A stretch of DNA of 64,000 nucleotides from Paeniglutamicibacter terrestris (GTDB lineage Bacteria; Actinomycetota; Actinomycetes; Actinomycetales; Micrococcaceae): the NCBI RefSeq assembly GCF_012271785.1, contig NZ_JAAWVT010000001.1, positions 930,001-994,000 of the forward strand, in the 5' to 3' direction. Positions 51,142 through 58,722 of the stretch are shown one piece after another. Under the pieces are notes generated by a model, which worked only from the letters and a program-made list of their open reading frames with translations, did not search any database and was not told where the DNA came from. Position 1 is the first letter of the stretch, and every line of letters starts with the position of its first letter. Both the position numbers and the translations under genes were made by a program.

Positions 51142-52260
51142 TTATTTTCCCCAGCAGATATCTGCGGCCGCGGTGGTATCGATGCTCTTGATGCCGTCGG
51201 CCGGCTTGTCGGTGACAAGTTCAACACCGGTGTTGTAGAAGTCCAGGCCCTCGGAATTGGCAGGCTTTTTGCCCGTGGCCGCCAATTCAACAATTGCCTC
51301 AACACCGAGTTCGGCCATCTTCACCGGGTACTGCTGGGCGGTGGCGCCGATGACGCCGTCCTTGACGTTGTTGACGCCGGTGCAGCCGCCGTCAACCGAA
51401 ACGACCAGAACGTCCTTGTCTTTGCCTGCCGACTTCAGGGCCTCGAAGGCTCCAGCCGCGGCAGGTTCATTGATGGTGTACACCACGTTGATGTCCGGGT
51501 TGATGGACAAGAGGGTTTCCATGGCCGTTCGGCCGCCGTCTTCGGCGCCCTGAGATGCCTGGTTGCCGACGATTTCGTAGTCCCCACCCTTGCCGCCGGT
51601 GTATTTACCGGTCTTGGCCTCATCGCCATTCTTTTTGGCGTCGGCGGTGTCGATTCCAAGTCCCGTGAGGAATCCTTGGTCGCGGTTGTAGTCCACGGAG
51701 ACGATCTTGTCGTCGAAGAGGTCAACCATGGCGATGGTGGCTTTTTGGCCTTCCAGCTGTGCGGCAGTCCACTTGCCGATGAGCTCGCCGGCGGCGAAGT
51801 TGTCTGTGGCAAAGGTGATGTCGGCGGCGTCCGCCGGATCCGGAGGAGTGTCCAGTGCGATCACAAAGAGTCCGGCGTCCTTGGCCTTTTTCAACGCGTC
51901 AACAACCGATGGGCCGTTGGGTGTGATCAGGATTCCCTTGTCACCCTTGGAGATGGCGTTCTCGATGGCTTGAATTTGGGTTTCTTCGTCCCCATCGGCC
52001 TTTCCTGCGGCAAGCGTCAAATCTACGTTGCCGGTATCCGCAGCCTTCTTGGCTCCGTCCTGCATGGAAACGAAGAAGGGGTTGGTGGTGGTCTTGACGA
52101 TCAACGAAACCCCCACTTTTTCTTCCGAAGCGCCGTCGCTGGCACCCGCAGCGTCGGACGTTGAGCCACAGGCCGAGAGGCTCAACGCTGCGAAGGTCAA
52201 AGCTGCGCCTGCAGCTAGAACTCGTGTGGACTTTGAAAAGGGGGCTTTGGAACTCAACAT
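51142..52260 (-). CDS. Sugar ABC transporter substrate-binding lipoprotein (FrcB type)
   Basis: 372 residues from the ATG at 52260 with AGGAG five bases upstream; the frame to 52353 has no such site. Signal peptide with lipobox LSLSAC near residue 30. The mature part is a periplasmic-binding-protein-like domain 4 (ribose/fructose type): VSLIVKTTTNPFFVSMQDGA, GILITPNGPSVVDAL, DGGCTGVNNVKDG. First gene of the importer unit and divergent from the LacI regulator. Fructose released by the GH32 enzyme is the likely ligand. Confidence 0.88.
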   Translation of the reverse strand: MLSSKAPFSKSTRVLAAGAALTFAALSLSACGSTSDAAGASDGASEEKVGVSLIVKTTTNPFFVSMQDGAKKAADTGNVDLTLAAGKADGDEETQIQAIENAISKGDKGILITPNGPSVVDALKKAKDAGLFVIALDTPPDPADAADITFATDNFAAGELIGKWTAAQLEGQKATIAMVDLFDDKIVSVDYNRDQGFLTGLGIDTADAKKNGDEAKTGKYTGGKGGDYEIVGNQASQGAEDGGRTAMETLLSINPDINVVYTINEPAAAGAFEALKSAGKDKDVLVVSVDGGCTGVNNVKDGVIGATAQQYPVKMAELGVEAIVELAATGKKPANSEGLDFYNTGVELVTDKPADGIKSIDTTAAADICWGK

Positions 52261-52294
52261 TCGATCTCCTGATGTTTGCGGCCGGACTGGCCTC

Positions 52295-52306
52295 GACAAC
52301 GATGTC
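52295..52306. promoter_or_regulatory. GACAACGATGTC operator copy 1
   Basis: Near-palindromic 12-mer (GACA/TGTC ends, CG centre) in the divergent region between the importer genes and lacI. It is repeated identically at 52374-52385 and as a perfect palindrome at 53961-53972. LacI-family operators typically have such a central CG. Confidence 0.7.
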
Positions 52307-52371
52307 AGGTACGATGTAAGCAGGATCACATCCACAATGTCAATAGGGTTCAAACTGAAGGAGCGATTTCT

Positions 52372-53424
52372 TTGACAACGATGTCTAATCGTTACCAGCC
52401 ACCGCTATCCCCGAATCGGCCGACCATGCGTCACGTGGCAACGCTTGCCGGCGTCGGGATCAAAACGGTGTCACGGGTGATGAATGAGGAGGCGGGCGTA
52501 TCGGAGGCAACCCGCACCAAAGTATTAGAAGCCTCCCGCCAACTGAACTACCAGTTGGATGTCACGGCCGGGTCCCTGCGTCGCGCCGGACGACGAACTC
52601 TCTCCGTCGGGTTGCTCCTGCCGAGCGTTTCCAACCCGTTCAGCGGCGAGATCAACAGGGCGCTCGAAGATGCACTCAGCGCTCGGGGCATCGCAGTTTT
52701 TGCTGCCAGCCTGGATGATGACCCACAGCGCGAGCAGTCCATCATTGCGGCATTTCTCGGCCGTCGCGTCGACGGGTTGGTGCTGACGCCTATAGCCAAA
52801 AACCAGTCGTACACAATCCCCGAGCACTCCCGAGATTTGCCCATGGTTTTCATTGACCGCGAGCCCGTGGGTGTGGATGCAGATGCGGTAGTCACCGACA
52901 ACGCCATTGGCGCCGCAAAGGCCGCCGCCCACCTATTGGCCCACGGACACACCAAAATCGCCTATCTTGGCGACCGCACCGATATCCAAACGGCCCGGGA
53001 ACGTAAACGAGGGTTCCTCGAAGAAATCGGCCGAGCCGGAATTCCTTCCTCCTCGGTGCCCATCCGTGAAAACCTGCACGACGAGGAAACGGCCAGGCAG
53101 GCAGCAATTGAGCTTCTGACCTCCGAAAACCCTCCCACCGCGATCTTCTCCAGTCAGAACCTCGTGACGTTCGGAACGATGCGCGCACTGAAGGAACTGG
53201 GCAAAAACCGGGAGGTGGCACTGGTCGGATTCGATGATTTCACCCTCGCCGACATGATGGATCCCGGCGTGACGGTCATTGCCCAACATCCCGATCGCAT
53301 CGGCGTCCGAACGGCCGAAAGACTGCTGGCACGGATTGATGGCGATCAGGAACCACCGCGCACCTATGTTGTCCCCTCCGAGCTGATTCAGCGCGGATCC
53401 GGCGAAATCCGCCCTCCGGCTTAG
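52372..53424 (+). CDS. LacI family transcriptional regulator
   Basis: 350 residues from a TTG at 52372, which has AAGGAG seven bases upstream; the ATG three codons later (52381) would be too far from this site. N-terminal LacI HTH: TMRHVATLAGVGIKTVSRVM, then hinge and sugar-binding core (ILLLP-like LLLPSVSNPFSGEIN, DGLVLTPI, FIDREPVG). Divergent from the importer genes. An operator copy overlaps its own start codon, suggesting autoregulation. Probable repressor of fructose import and of the GH32 gene. Confidence 0.9.
   Translation: MTTMSNRYQPPLSPNRPTMRHVATLAGVGIKTVSRVMNEEAGVSEATRTKVLEASRQLNYQLDVTAGSLRRAGRRTLSVGLLLPSVSNPFSGEINRALEDALSARGIAVFAASLDDDPQREQSIIAAFLGRRVDGLVLTPIAKNQSYTIPEHSRDLPMVFIDREPVGVDADAVVTDNAIGAAKAAAHLLAHGHTKIAYLGDRTDIQTARERKRGFLEEIGRAGIPSSSVPIRENLHDEETARQAAIELLTSENPPTAIFSSQNLVTFGTMRALKELGKNREVALVGFDDFTLADMMDPGVTVIAQHPDRIGVRTAERLLARIDGDQEPPRTYVVPSELIQRGSGEIRPPA
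52374..52385. promoter_or_regulatory. GACAACGATGTC operator copy 2, overlapping the lacI start
   Basis: Identical to the copy at 52295-52306 and 79 bases from it, which would allow looping by a LacI tetramer or dimer pair. It shares its first base with the TTG start codon. Confidence 0.65.
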
Positions 53425-53472
53425 CCCAAAAAACCTCCATTATTCTCACCTTCGTACCTCGAAAGGACCACC

Positions 53473-53766
53473 ATGACCAAGACGTTATTTGCCGAGTTCA
53501 CCGTCAAGGAAGGCAGCGAAACCCGTGTTGCCGAGATGATGCTCGAATTAACCCAACTCGTGCGGCAAGAACCCGGGAACGAGCTGTTCCTGCCGTATCT
53601 GCGTGAGGAAGAACCCCGCAAATACTTCGTTTTTGAGGTCTACCGGGATGACGCCGCCTTCCAGGAACACATCACTGCCGCCTATGGCGCGCGATTTAAC
53701 GAAGAACTGGCCCTGCATATCGAAGAGCCAGCCTCCCAACTGACCTGGCTGACGCCGCTGCAGTAA
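53473..53766 (+). CDS. ABM-family (antibiotic biosynthesis monooxygenase-like) protein
   Basis: 97 residues, small ferredoxin-like barrel. LFAEFTVKEGSETRVAEMML, PGNELFLPYL, FVFEVYRDDAAFQEHITA match quinol monooxygenase YgiN-type proteins. It follows lacI by 48 bases with GAAAGGA before its ATG, so is likely co-regulated. Its link with fructan use is not obvious. Confidence 0.8.
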   Translation: MTKTLFAEFTVKEGSETRVAEMMLELTQLVRQEPGNELFLPYLREEEPRKYFVFEVYRDDAAFQEHITAAYGARFNEELALHIEEPASQLTWLTPLQ

Positions 53767-53823
53767 TTGCTCCCCCTGCCGGCACCGAGACGTTTGAGCG
53801 TTCTCCAACATTGAATTTTTGAC

Positions 53824-53860
53824 CCCCTGACCCCGCCCCAAACTGGTGCGGGGTCAGGGG
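53824..53860 (+). terminator. GC-rich hairpin after the ABM gene
   Basis: Perfect 13-bp stem (53824-53836 with 53848-53860), 11-base loop, 57 bases after the stop codon. No T-run follows on the plus strand, but the location suggests termination of the lacI-ABM transcript. Confidence 0.6.
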
Positions 53861-53916
53861 TGCGCTCTGCTCTCGGAGCGAAAATAGCCCCGGCACAATT
53901 CGTCCCTTTAAAGTCA

Positions 53917-53946
53917 TTGACTTGTCCGACGGACATCTCCTAGAGT
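53917..53946 (+). promoter_or_regulatory. Candidate promoter of the GH32 gene
   Basis: TTGACT (53917-53922) and TAGAGT (53941-53946) are separated by 18 bases, a fair match to a housekeeping promoter. The spacer contains TGTCCGACGGACA, palindromic around its central A. Transcription would start near 53953, just before the operator at 53961. Confidence 0.5.
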
Positions 53947-53960
53947 CCAACGCACTGACT

Positions 53961-53972
53961 GACAACGTTGTC
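53961..53972. promoter_or_regulatory. GACAACGTTGTC operator copy 3, upstream of the GH32 gene
   Basis: Perfect 12-base palindrome differing at one base from the two copies around lacI. It lies just downstream of the candidate promoter, where a bound repressor would block transcription. This ties the secreted enzyme to the same regulator as the importer. Confidence 0.72.
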
Positions 53973-54011
53973 TATTTATCTGACACACGCGATGAAGGGT
54001 GAGAGCGAAAA

Positions 54012-56630
54012 TTGAAAAAATCCACGATGTATCGGACACGAGGCGCCGCCGTTTTAACACTGGCCAGCCTGTCTCTGGCAGCAGCATTCGCAGGTTCCGT
54101 ACCCGCCTCGGCCGTGACACTGGGGGACGAACAACACCGACCGGCTTATCACTACACGCCGGAAAAGAACTGGATGAACGACCCCAACGGGATGGTCTTT
54201 TACAAGGGTGTCTACCACCTGTACTACCAGCACAACCCCTCCGGAAACACCTGGGGCAACATGTCCTGGGGACACGCAACATCCAAGGACCTTCTGCACT
54301 GGGAAGAGCAGCCGCTGGCCATCTCCACGGACGATGAGGAAGACGTGTTCTCCGGCAGTGTTGTCGTGGATTCAACCAATAGCTCAGGACTTGGTACGGC
54401 CAAGAACCCACCCTTAATCGCCATTTACACCAGCGCCTATAAGGAAGCTTCCGAGCATCGTGGCCTGCAGGCGCAGTCGCTAGCTTATAGTGTGGACGCC
54501 GGACAAACCTGGAAAAAGTACTCCGGCAATCCCGTCCTGAACCGCAACTCTGCCAACTTCCGTGATCCCAAGGTGTTCCGGTATGACAATCCCGCCGGTG
54601 CCGACTACTGGGTGATGACCGCGGTGGAAGCCCTCGAGCACAAGGTGGTGCTCTACAAGTCAACCGACCTCAAGAAGTGGAGTGCCCTGAGCGAATTTGG
54701 GCCAGCCAACGCGACCGGCGGGATATGGGAATGCCCCGACCTGTTCCCCTTGGCCGTGGACGGAGACAAGAACAACGTCAAGTGGGTCATGGTCGTGAAC
54801 ATCAACCCGGGCGGCATCGCCGGCGGCTCGGCCGGACAATACTTTGTCGGCGACTTCGATGGCAAGACCTTCACCTCGGATACCACCAAACCCGTCCCCG
54901 AGCTTCCTGCCGGAACCGTCCTTGAAGGATTTAACGACGGCAACTACGCCGACTGGACCGTGAACAATGAAACGGGCAACGAGGCTAAAGGACCGTTTGG
55001 TACTGCTCCCGCATCCGGAGCTCTTCCCGGACAGCAGGGCGTCACCGGCTACACCGGCGAGGGGCTAGTCAACTCGTTTAACGGTGGAGACTGGCCAACG
55101 GGCACCATGAAGTCCCCTGCCTTCACCATTTCGCAGGACTACATCAACTTCCTCATCGGAGGCGGCAAACACCCAAGGACATCAAACAAATTGGATAACA
55201 CTCCGCCCGAGGGAGAGCTGCTGTTCGACGGGTTCGAAGTGCCTGCCGGAACAACTCTGGCCGACTCCGGATGGACCGGAACAGAAGATCTGGCATCGAA
55301 GTACCAGCCCTTTGGCGGAGGCGGCAACCAAGCCATCGGTAGCCACCTGATCAACACCTTTGAAACCAACGGTGGAGGGGATGACCGACAGGGCACACTC
55401 ACCTCACCAACGTTCACCATCAATAAGGACAATCTCAGCATGCTCATCGGTGGAGGTCACCGCACCAATGACCCCACGCAGAGTCTAGAAGTTCAGCTGC
55501 TCATCGACGGCAAGGTTGTCCGTTCGGTGACCGGCGACAATATGGGCGCGATGAACTGGAAATCCTGGGATGTGGCGGAATTCGAAGGCCAGCCTGCGCA
55601 AGTGCGAATCGTGGATGCAGCCACCGGCGGTTGGGGACACCTCACCCTCGATCACCTGATGCAGACCGATGCCCCGGCAATTCTCCGTTCGGATGAAACA
55701 ACGGTCAATCTAGAAGTTGCCGGAAAGGTCGTCCGCACGACCACCGGCGCCAATAGCGAAGCCCTCGATTTGGCCTCTTGGAACGTTAAGGAATTCGCCG
55801 GACAGCAGGCACAGATCACCATCGTGGACAATAATAGGGACGGCTGGGGACACATCCTCGCCGATGAATTCATGCTGTCCGACCAACCCGTGGTCTCGGC
55901 ACTGGATACCTACGATTGGCTGGATTACGGCCGGGACTACTACGCCTCCGTCTCCTTCGCCAACATGCCAGATGACAAACGCGTCATGCTGGGCTGGATG
56001 AACAACTGGGACTACGCCAATGACATCCCTACCAACCCGTGGCGCAGTGCCATGGCACTGCCGCGCCAAGTAAAGCTCACGCAAACTCTCGACGGGCCTC
56101 GACTGACACAAAGCGCAGTACAACAAACCAACAAGCTGGCACAGAAGCCGAGCTATTCGAGCAAAAAAGCCAGTGTCATCCGGGAGGGAAGTACTCCCCT
56201 TCCGGCGTCCACCAACGGCCAGGTCCAACAGGTAGACATCACCTTCAACCCCGGGACCGCCACAAAATCCGGCATCACCGTGCTGGGTGATGAAAAATCC
56301 TCCACGGTCATCGGCTACGACTCCACCACGGGGAAGATGTTTGTTGATCGCAGAAACTCCGGCAACACGGCATTCCACTCCGCCTTCGCCTCCATTGAAG
56401 ATGCCCCGATCGCCCTAGACAAGGACGGCAACGTCACCATGCGGATCTATCTTGATCACTCCTCGGTGGAGGTCTTCGCCCAAAATGGTTTGCGGACCAT
56501 CACCGATCAGGTCTTCCCGAATGCCGGGGCAGACAAGATGGAATTGTTCGCCGAAGGCGGGAGTGCACAGCTGAAGAAACTGACCGTGACGCCATTGGAC
56601 CCATCAATGTTCGTCGCAGGGAACAAGTAA
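54012..56630 (+). CDS. Secreted GH32 fructan hydrolase (levanase/exo-inulinase type) with repeats inside the catalytic domain
   Basis: 872 residues from a TTG at 54012; an ATG at codon 6 is an alternative. A signal peptide ends near residue 34 (VPASA). GH32 catalytic motifs are WMNDPNG (54-60, nucleophile Asp57), FRDP (183-186, transition-state Asp) and WECPD (239-243, acid/base Glu240). The propeller is interrupted at about 302-630 by repeated beta modules, then resumes with DYGRDYYASVSF and ends in the GH32 C-terminal beta-sandwich with DHSSVEVFAQNG. It should release fructose from levan, inulin or sucrose outside the cell. There is no sortase motif or cell-wall anchor. Whether it is exo- or endo-acting, or a fructotransferase, cannot be told. 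Confidence 0.9.
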   Translation: MKKSTMYRTRGAAVLTLASLSLAAAFAGSVPASAVTLGDEQHRPAYHYTPEKNWMNDPNGMVFYKGVYHLYYQHNPSGNTWGNMSWGHATSKDLLHWEEQPLAISTDDEEDVFSGSVVVDSTNSSGLGTAKNPPLIAIYTSAYKEASEHRGLQAQSLAYSVDAGQTWKKYSGNPVLNRNSANFRDPKVFRYDNPAGADYWVMTAVEALEHKVVLYKSTDLKKWSALSEFGPANATGGIWECPDLFPLAVDGDKNNVKWVMVVNINPGGIAGGSAGQYFVGDFDGKTFTSDTTKPVPELPAGTVLEGFNDGNYADWTVNNETGNEAKGPFGTAPASGALPGQQGVTGYTGEGLVNSFNGGDWPTGTMKSPAFTISQDYINFLIGGGKHPRTSNKLDNTPPEGELLFDGFEVPAGTTLADSGWTGTEDLASKYQPFGGGGNQAIGSHLINTFETNGGGDDRQGTLTSPTFTINKDNLSMLIGGGHRTNDPTQSLEVQLLIDGKVVRSVTGDNMGAMNWKSWDVAEFEGQPAQVRIVDAATGGWGHLTLDHLMQTDAPAILRSDETTVNLEVAGKVVRTTTGANSEALDLASWNVKEFAGQQAQITIVDNNRDGWGHILADEFMLSDQPVVSALDTYDWLDYGRDYYASVSFANMPDDKRVMLGWMNNWDYANDIPTNPWRSAMALPRQVKLTQTLDGPRLTQSAVQQTNKLAQKPSYSSKKASVIREGSTPLPASTNGQVQQVDITFNPGTATKSGITVLGDEKSSTVIGYDSTTGKMFVDRRNSGNTAFHSAFASIEDAPIALDKDGNVTMRIYLDHSSVEVFAQNGLRTITDQVFPNAGADKMELFAEGGSAQLKKLTVTPLDPSMFVAGNK
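54915..55901 (+). repeat. Nested repeat modules inserted in the GH32 domain
   Basis: Codons about 302-630. A first half-module (303-384) ends TISQDYINFLIGGGKHP. A full module (404-545) contains TINKDNLSMLIGGGHR, then LEVQLLIDGKVVRSVTGDN and ATGGWGHLTLDHLMQTD. A second half-module (566-625) reads VNLEVAGKVVRTTTGAN and NRDGWGHILADEFMLSD. The two halves together make a second complete module, which suggests that one copy was inserted in the middle of the other. Confidence 0.7.
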
Positions 56631-56744
56631 CCTTCGGTTGCTGTCCCGAGTTCTCGGGCCGCTGGTTCCCGGACGTTCTAGGGAAACCGTCGTGCGGCGT
56701 GCGAAGTCGACCGCCGCCATACCGGCACGAGAATCGATGTATCG

Positions 56745-56775
56745 GACGCCGCCCCCGCATGACGGGGGCGGCGTC
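56745..56775. terminator. Bidirectional terminator between GH32 and cupin genes
   Basis: Perfect 13-bp GC-rich stem (56745-56757 with 56763-56775) and five-base loop in the gap between convergent genes that end at 56630 and 56874. Confidence 0.7.
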
Positions 56776-56873
56776 GTTCATTCCCAAAGAAGGCCACGGC
56801 GGATTCTCACCTGATCCCCACGAAGGGACCTTGCCGTGCCACACAGTGGCCGGGCGCTCTGGCTTCCCTGCCG

Positions 56874-57269
56874 CTACCCGGCCGGGGCCAGGTACATCTT
56901 GCGCAGTGGCCCATCCAGCGTCCAGCTGGTGTGCATGCCCTCGGATAAGTGGCACACGGTGCCCGGAAGCAGGCGAAGCTCTGCGGCCTCGAAGCCGTTC
57001 CGCGCGTGGATCTGTACGGTGGCCGAACCGCTGAGCACGATGAAGAGTTCCTCGGCCTCCACGTCACTCATGGAACCGGCGCTCATTTCCCAGAGCCCGA
57101 ACTCGACGCCGAAGACCTCGCCCAGACGCTTCGCTGCGGTGCTCGGGTTCCCCGCCAAGACCTGCACGGCCGGGACCGACTCGTGTTCGAGCCTGACCTC
57201 CGGGGCGTTCACGGTGCGACGCGGGCGCCTGACGAGCGTGGCCGGTTGCGGGTTACTGGCCCCGCTCAC
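56874..57269 (-). CDS. Cupin-domain protein
   Basis: 131 residues from a GTG at 57269 whose codon overlaps the stop of the preceding oxidoreductase gene by 4 bases (GTGA). Cupin motifs are seen in GLWEMSAGSMSDVEAEELFIVLSG and LRLLPGTVCHLSEGMHTSWTL. Many such cupins sit beside FAD oxidoreductases for amines and help in sensing or isomerising; the exact role is unknown. The longer open frame to 57527 is not coding. Confidence 0.78.
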   Translation of the reverse strand: MSGASNPQPATLVRRPRRTVNAPEVRLEHESVPAVQVLAGNPSTAAKRLGEVFGVEFGLWEMSAGSMSDVEAEELFIVLSGSATVQIHARNGFEAAELRLLPGTVCHLSEGMHTSWTLDGPLRKMYLAPAG

Positions 57270-58711
57270 GAGTCGAACCCCATGCCCACGGCATCCATGG
57301 TTTTGAGGAAGAGTCCGCGCTGGCCCGCGCGGCGATCCGCACGGGCCAGGGCACCGGTCATCAGCTTCACGCCGAGCCAGGCGGCAGGCTCCGGAGGGAA
57401 GGGCAGCGGCTTCTTCGTGACCATCTGCAGGTTGGTGAGCTCGTTGTCCTTGCCCTCGAGCAGATCCAGCATGACCTTCGCACCGAAGCGGGAAGCCCCG
57501 ACACCCAGGCCGGTGAAGCCGGCGCAAGAGGCGACCTTGCCTCCGTAGGCCAGGTCGAAGAAGGAGAAGAAGCGGCTGCAGGAGTCAATCGCCCCGCCCC
57601 AGGCGTGGGAGAACTTCAGGTCCCGCAGGTCCGGGAAGGTCGCGAAGAAGTGCGCGGCAAGCTTCCTGTAAGTGCTCTCGTTGTCGTAGAACTCCGGGTT
57701 AACCTTGCCGCCGAAGCGGTAGATCGCATCAAAGCCGCCGTAGAGGATGCGGAAATCCCCGTTCTCGTCGAGAATCGGGCGCGAGTAGTGAAAGCGGTTG
57801 TTCAAATCCACCAGCCCGTGCAAAGTTTCCCAGCCGATCGCCGCGCGCTGCGCCGCGGTCAGCGGTTCGGTGACCAGCACGTAGTCGTAAACCGGGACGG
57901 TCATCAGCGCGTTGCGCTTGAGTAGGGACGGGAACACGTTCGTGGCCAGCGCGACCCTCGAGGCGAGAACCTGCCCGGTGGCGGTTTTCGCCACGATTGA
58001 ACCCTCTGCCTCCTCGATGCCGGTGACCTTCGACTGCTCGAAGATGCGCACACCAAGGCCTTCGCAGGCCGCCAGCAGGCCCCAGGCGAGCTTCGCCGGG
58101 TTCACCAGGACGGTGTCGCCGCGACTCCACGAGCCCGAGATGAAGGCCTCGGACTTGATCATCTTGGACGTGTCTTCGCGGTCCAGGTAGAGCGCGTCCC
58201 CGCCATCGGATTCCTCGCGCAGCCAGGAATCCTGGTGCGGTTCGGTCGCCACGGCCAGCGCGCCCTCGCGGTACAGGTCGCAGTCGATGCCGTAGCGTTC
58301 GATCGTCTGAACCAGCTCGGCCAGGTTTTCGATGCCGAGCTCGGTCAGCCGCGCGTTTTCCTTCGGCAGGTGCGCCTCTCCGTTGGACTCGCCGTGCACC
58401 AGCGAGGCCTCGCAAAAGCCGCCGTTGCGCCCCGATGCCTCGGAGGCGATCCAACCGGCCTCCAGGATCACCATCGTGGTTTCGGGGTTGCGCTCCTTGG
58501 CCTGCAGCGCCGTCCACAACCCGGTGTAGCCGCCGCCGACCACCAGCAGGTCGGCCTCGATCCGGTCGCGCAGCGGTTCGTGGATGCCGGGGCGCAGCGG
58601 AGAATCGAGCCAGTACACGGCCCGCTTGGTGTCGCGCAGGGCAGCGGCGCACAGCGCCGGGTCGATGGTCTTTTCGGCGTTCTCGAAGAACGTCGGCGTT
58701 GAAATTGTCAT
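57266..58711 (-). CDS. FAD-dependent oxidoreductase, DAO family (gamma-glutamylputrescine oxidase-like)
   Basis: 481 residues from the ATG at 58711; the frame to 58804 overlaps the ABC ATPase gene. The FAD motif is LLVVGGGYTGLWTALQAKE, followed by EASGRNGGF typical of PuuB-like oxidases. C-terminal AGFTGLGVGASRFGAKVMLDL closes the flavin site. It probably oxidises an amine or amino acid brought in by the peptide-type transporter of the same operon. The flanking cupin and ABC genes support a catabolic role. Confidence 0.82.
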   Translation of the reverse strand: MTISTPTFFENAEKTIDPALCAAALRDTKRAVYWLDSPLRPGIHEPLRDRIEADLLVVGGGYTGLWTALQAKERNPETTMVILEAGWIASEASGRNGGFCEASLVHGESNGEAHLPKENARLTELGIENLAELVQTIERYGIDCDLYREGALAVATEPHQDSWLREESDGGDALYLDREDTSKMIKSEAFISGSWSRGDTVLVNPAKLAWGLLAACEGLGVRIFEQSKVTGIEEAEGSIVAKTATGQVLASRVALATNVFPSLLKRNALMTVPVYDYVLVTEPLTAAQRAAIGWETLHGLVDLNNRFHYSRPILDENGDFRILYGGFDAIYRFGGKVNPEFYDNESTYRKLAAHFFATFPDLRDLKFSHAWGGAIDSCSRFFSFFDLAYGGKVASCAGFTGLGVGASRFGAKVMLDLLEGKDNELTNLQMVTKKPLPFPPEPAAWLGVKLMTGALARADRRAGQRGLFLKTMDAVGMGFDS

Positions 58712-58722
58712 GGCCTTTTTCT

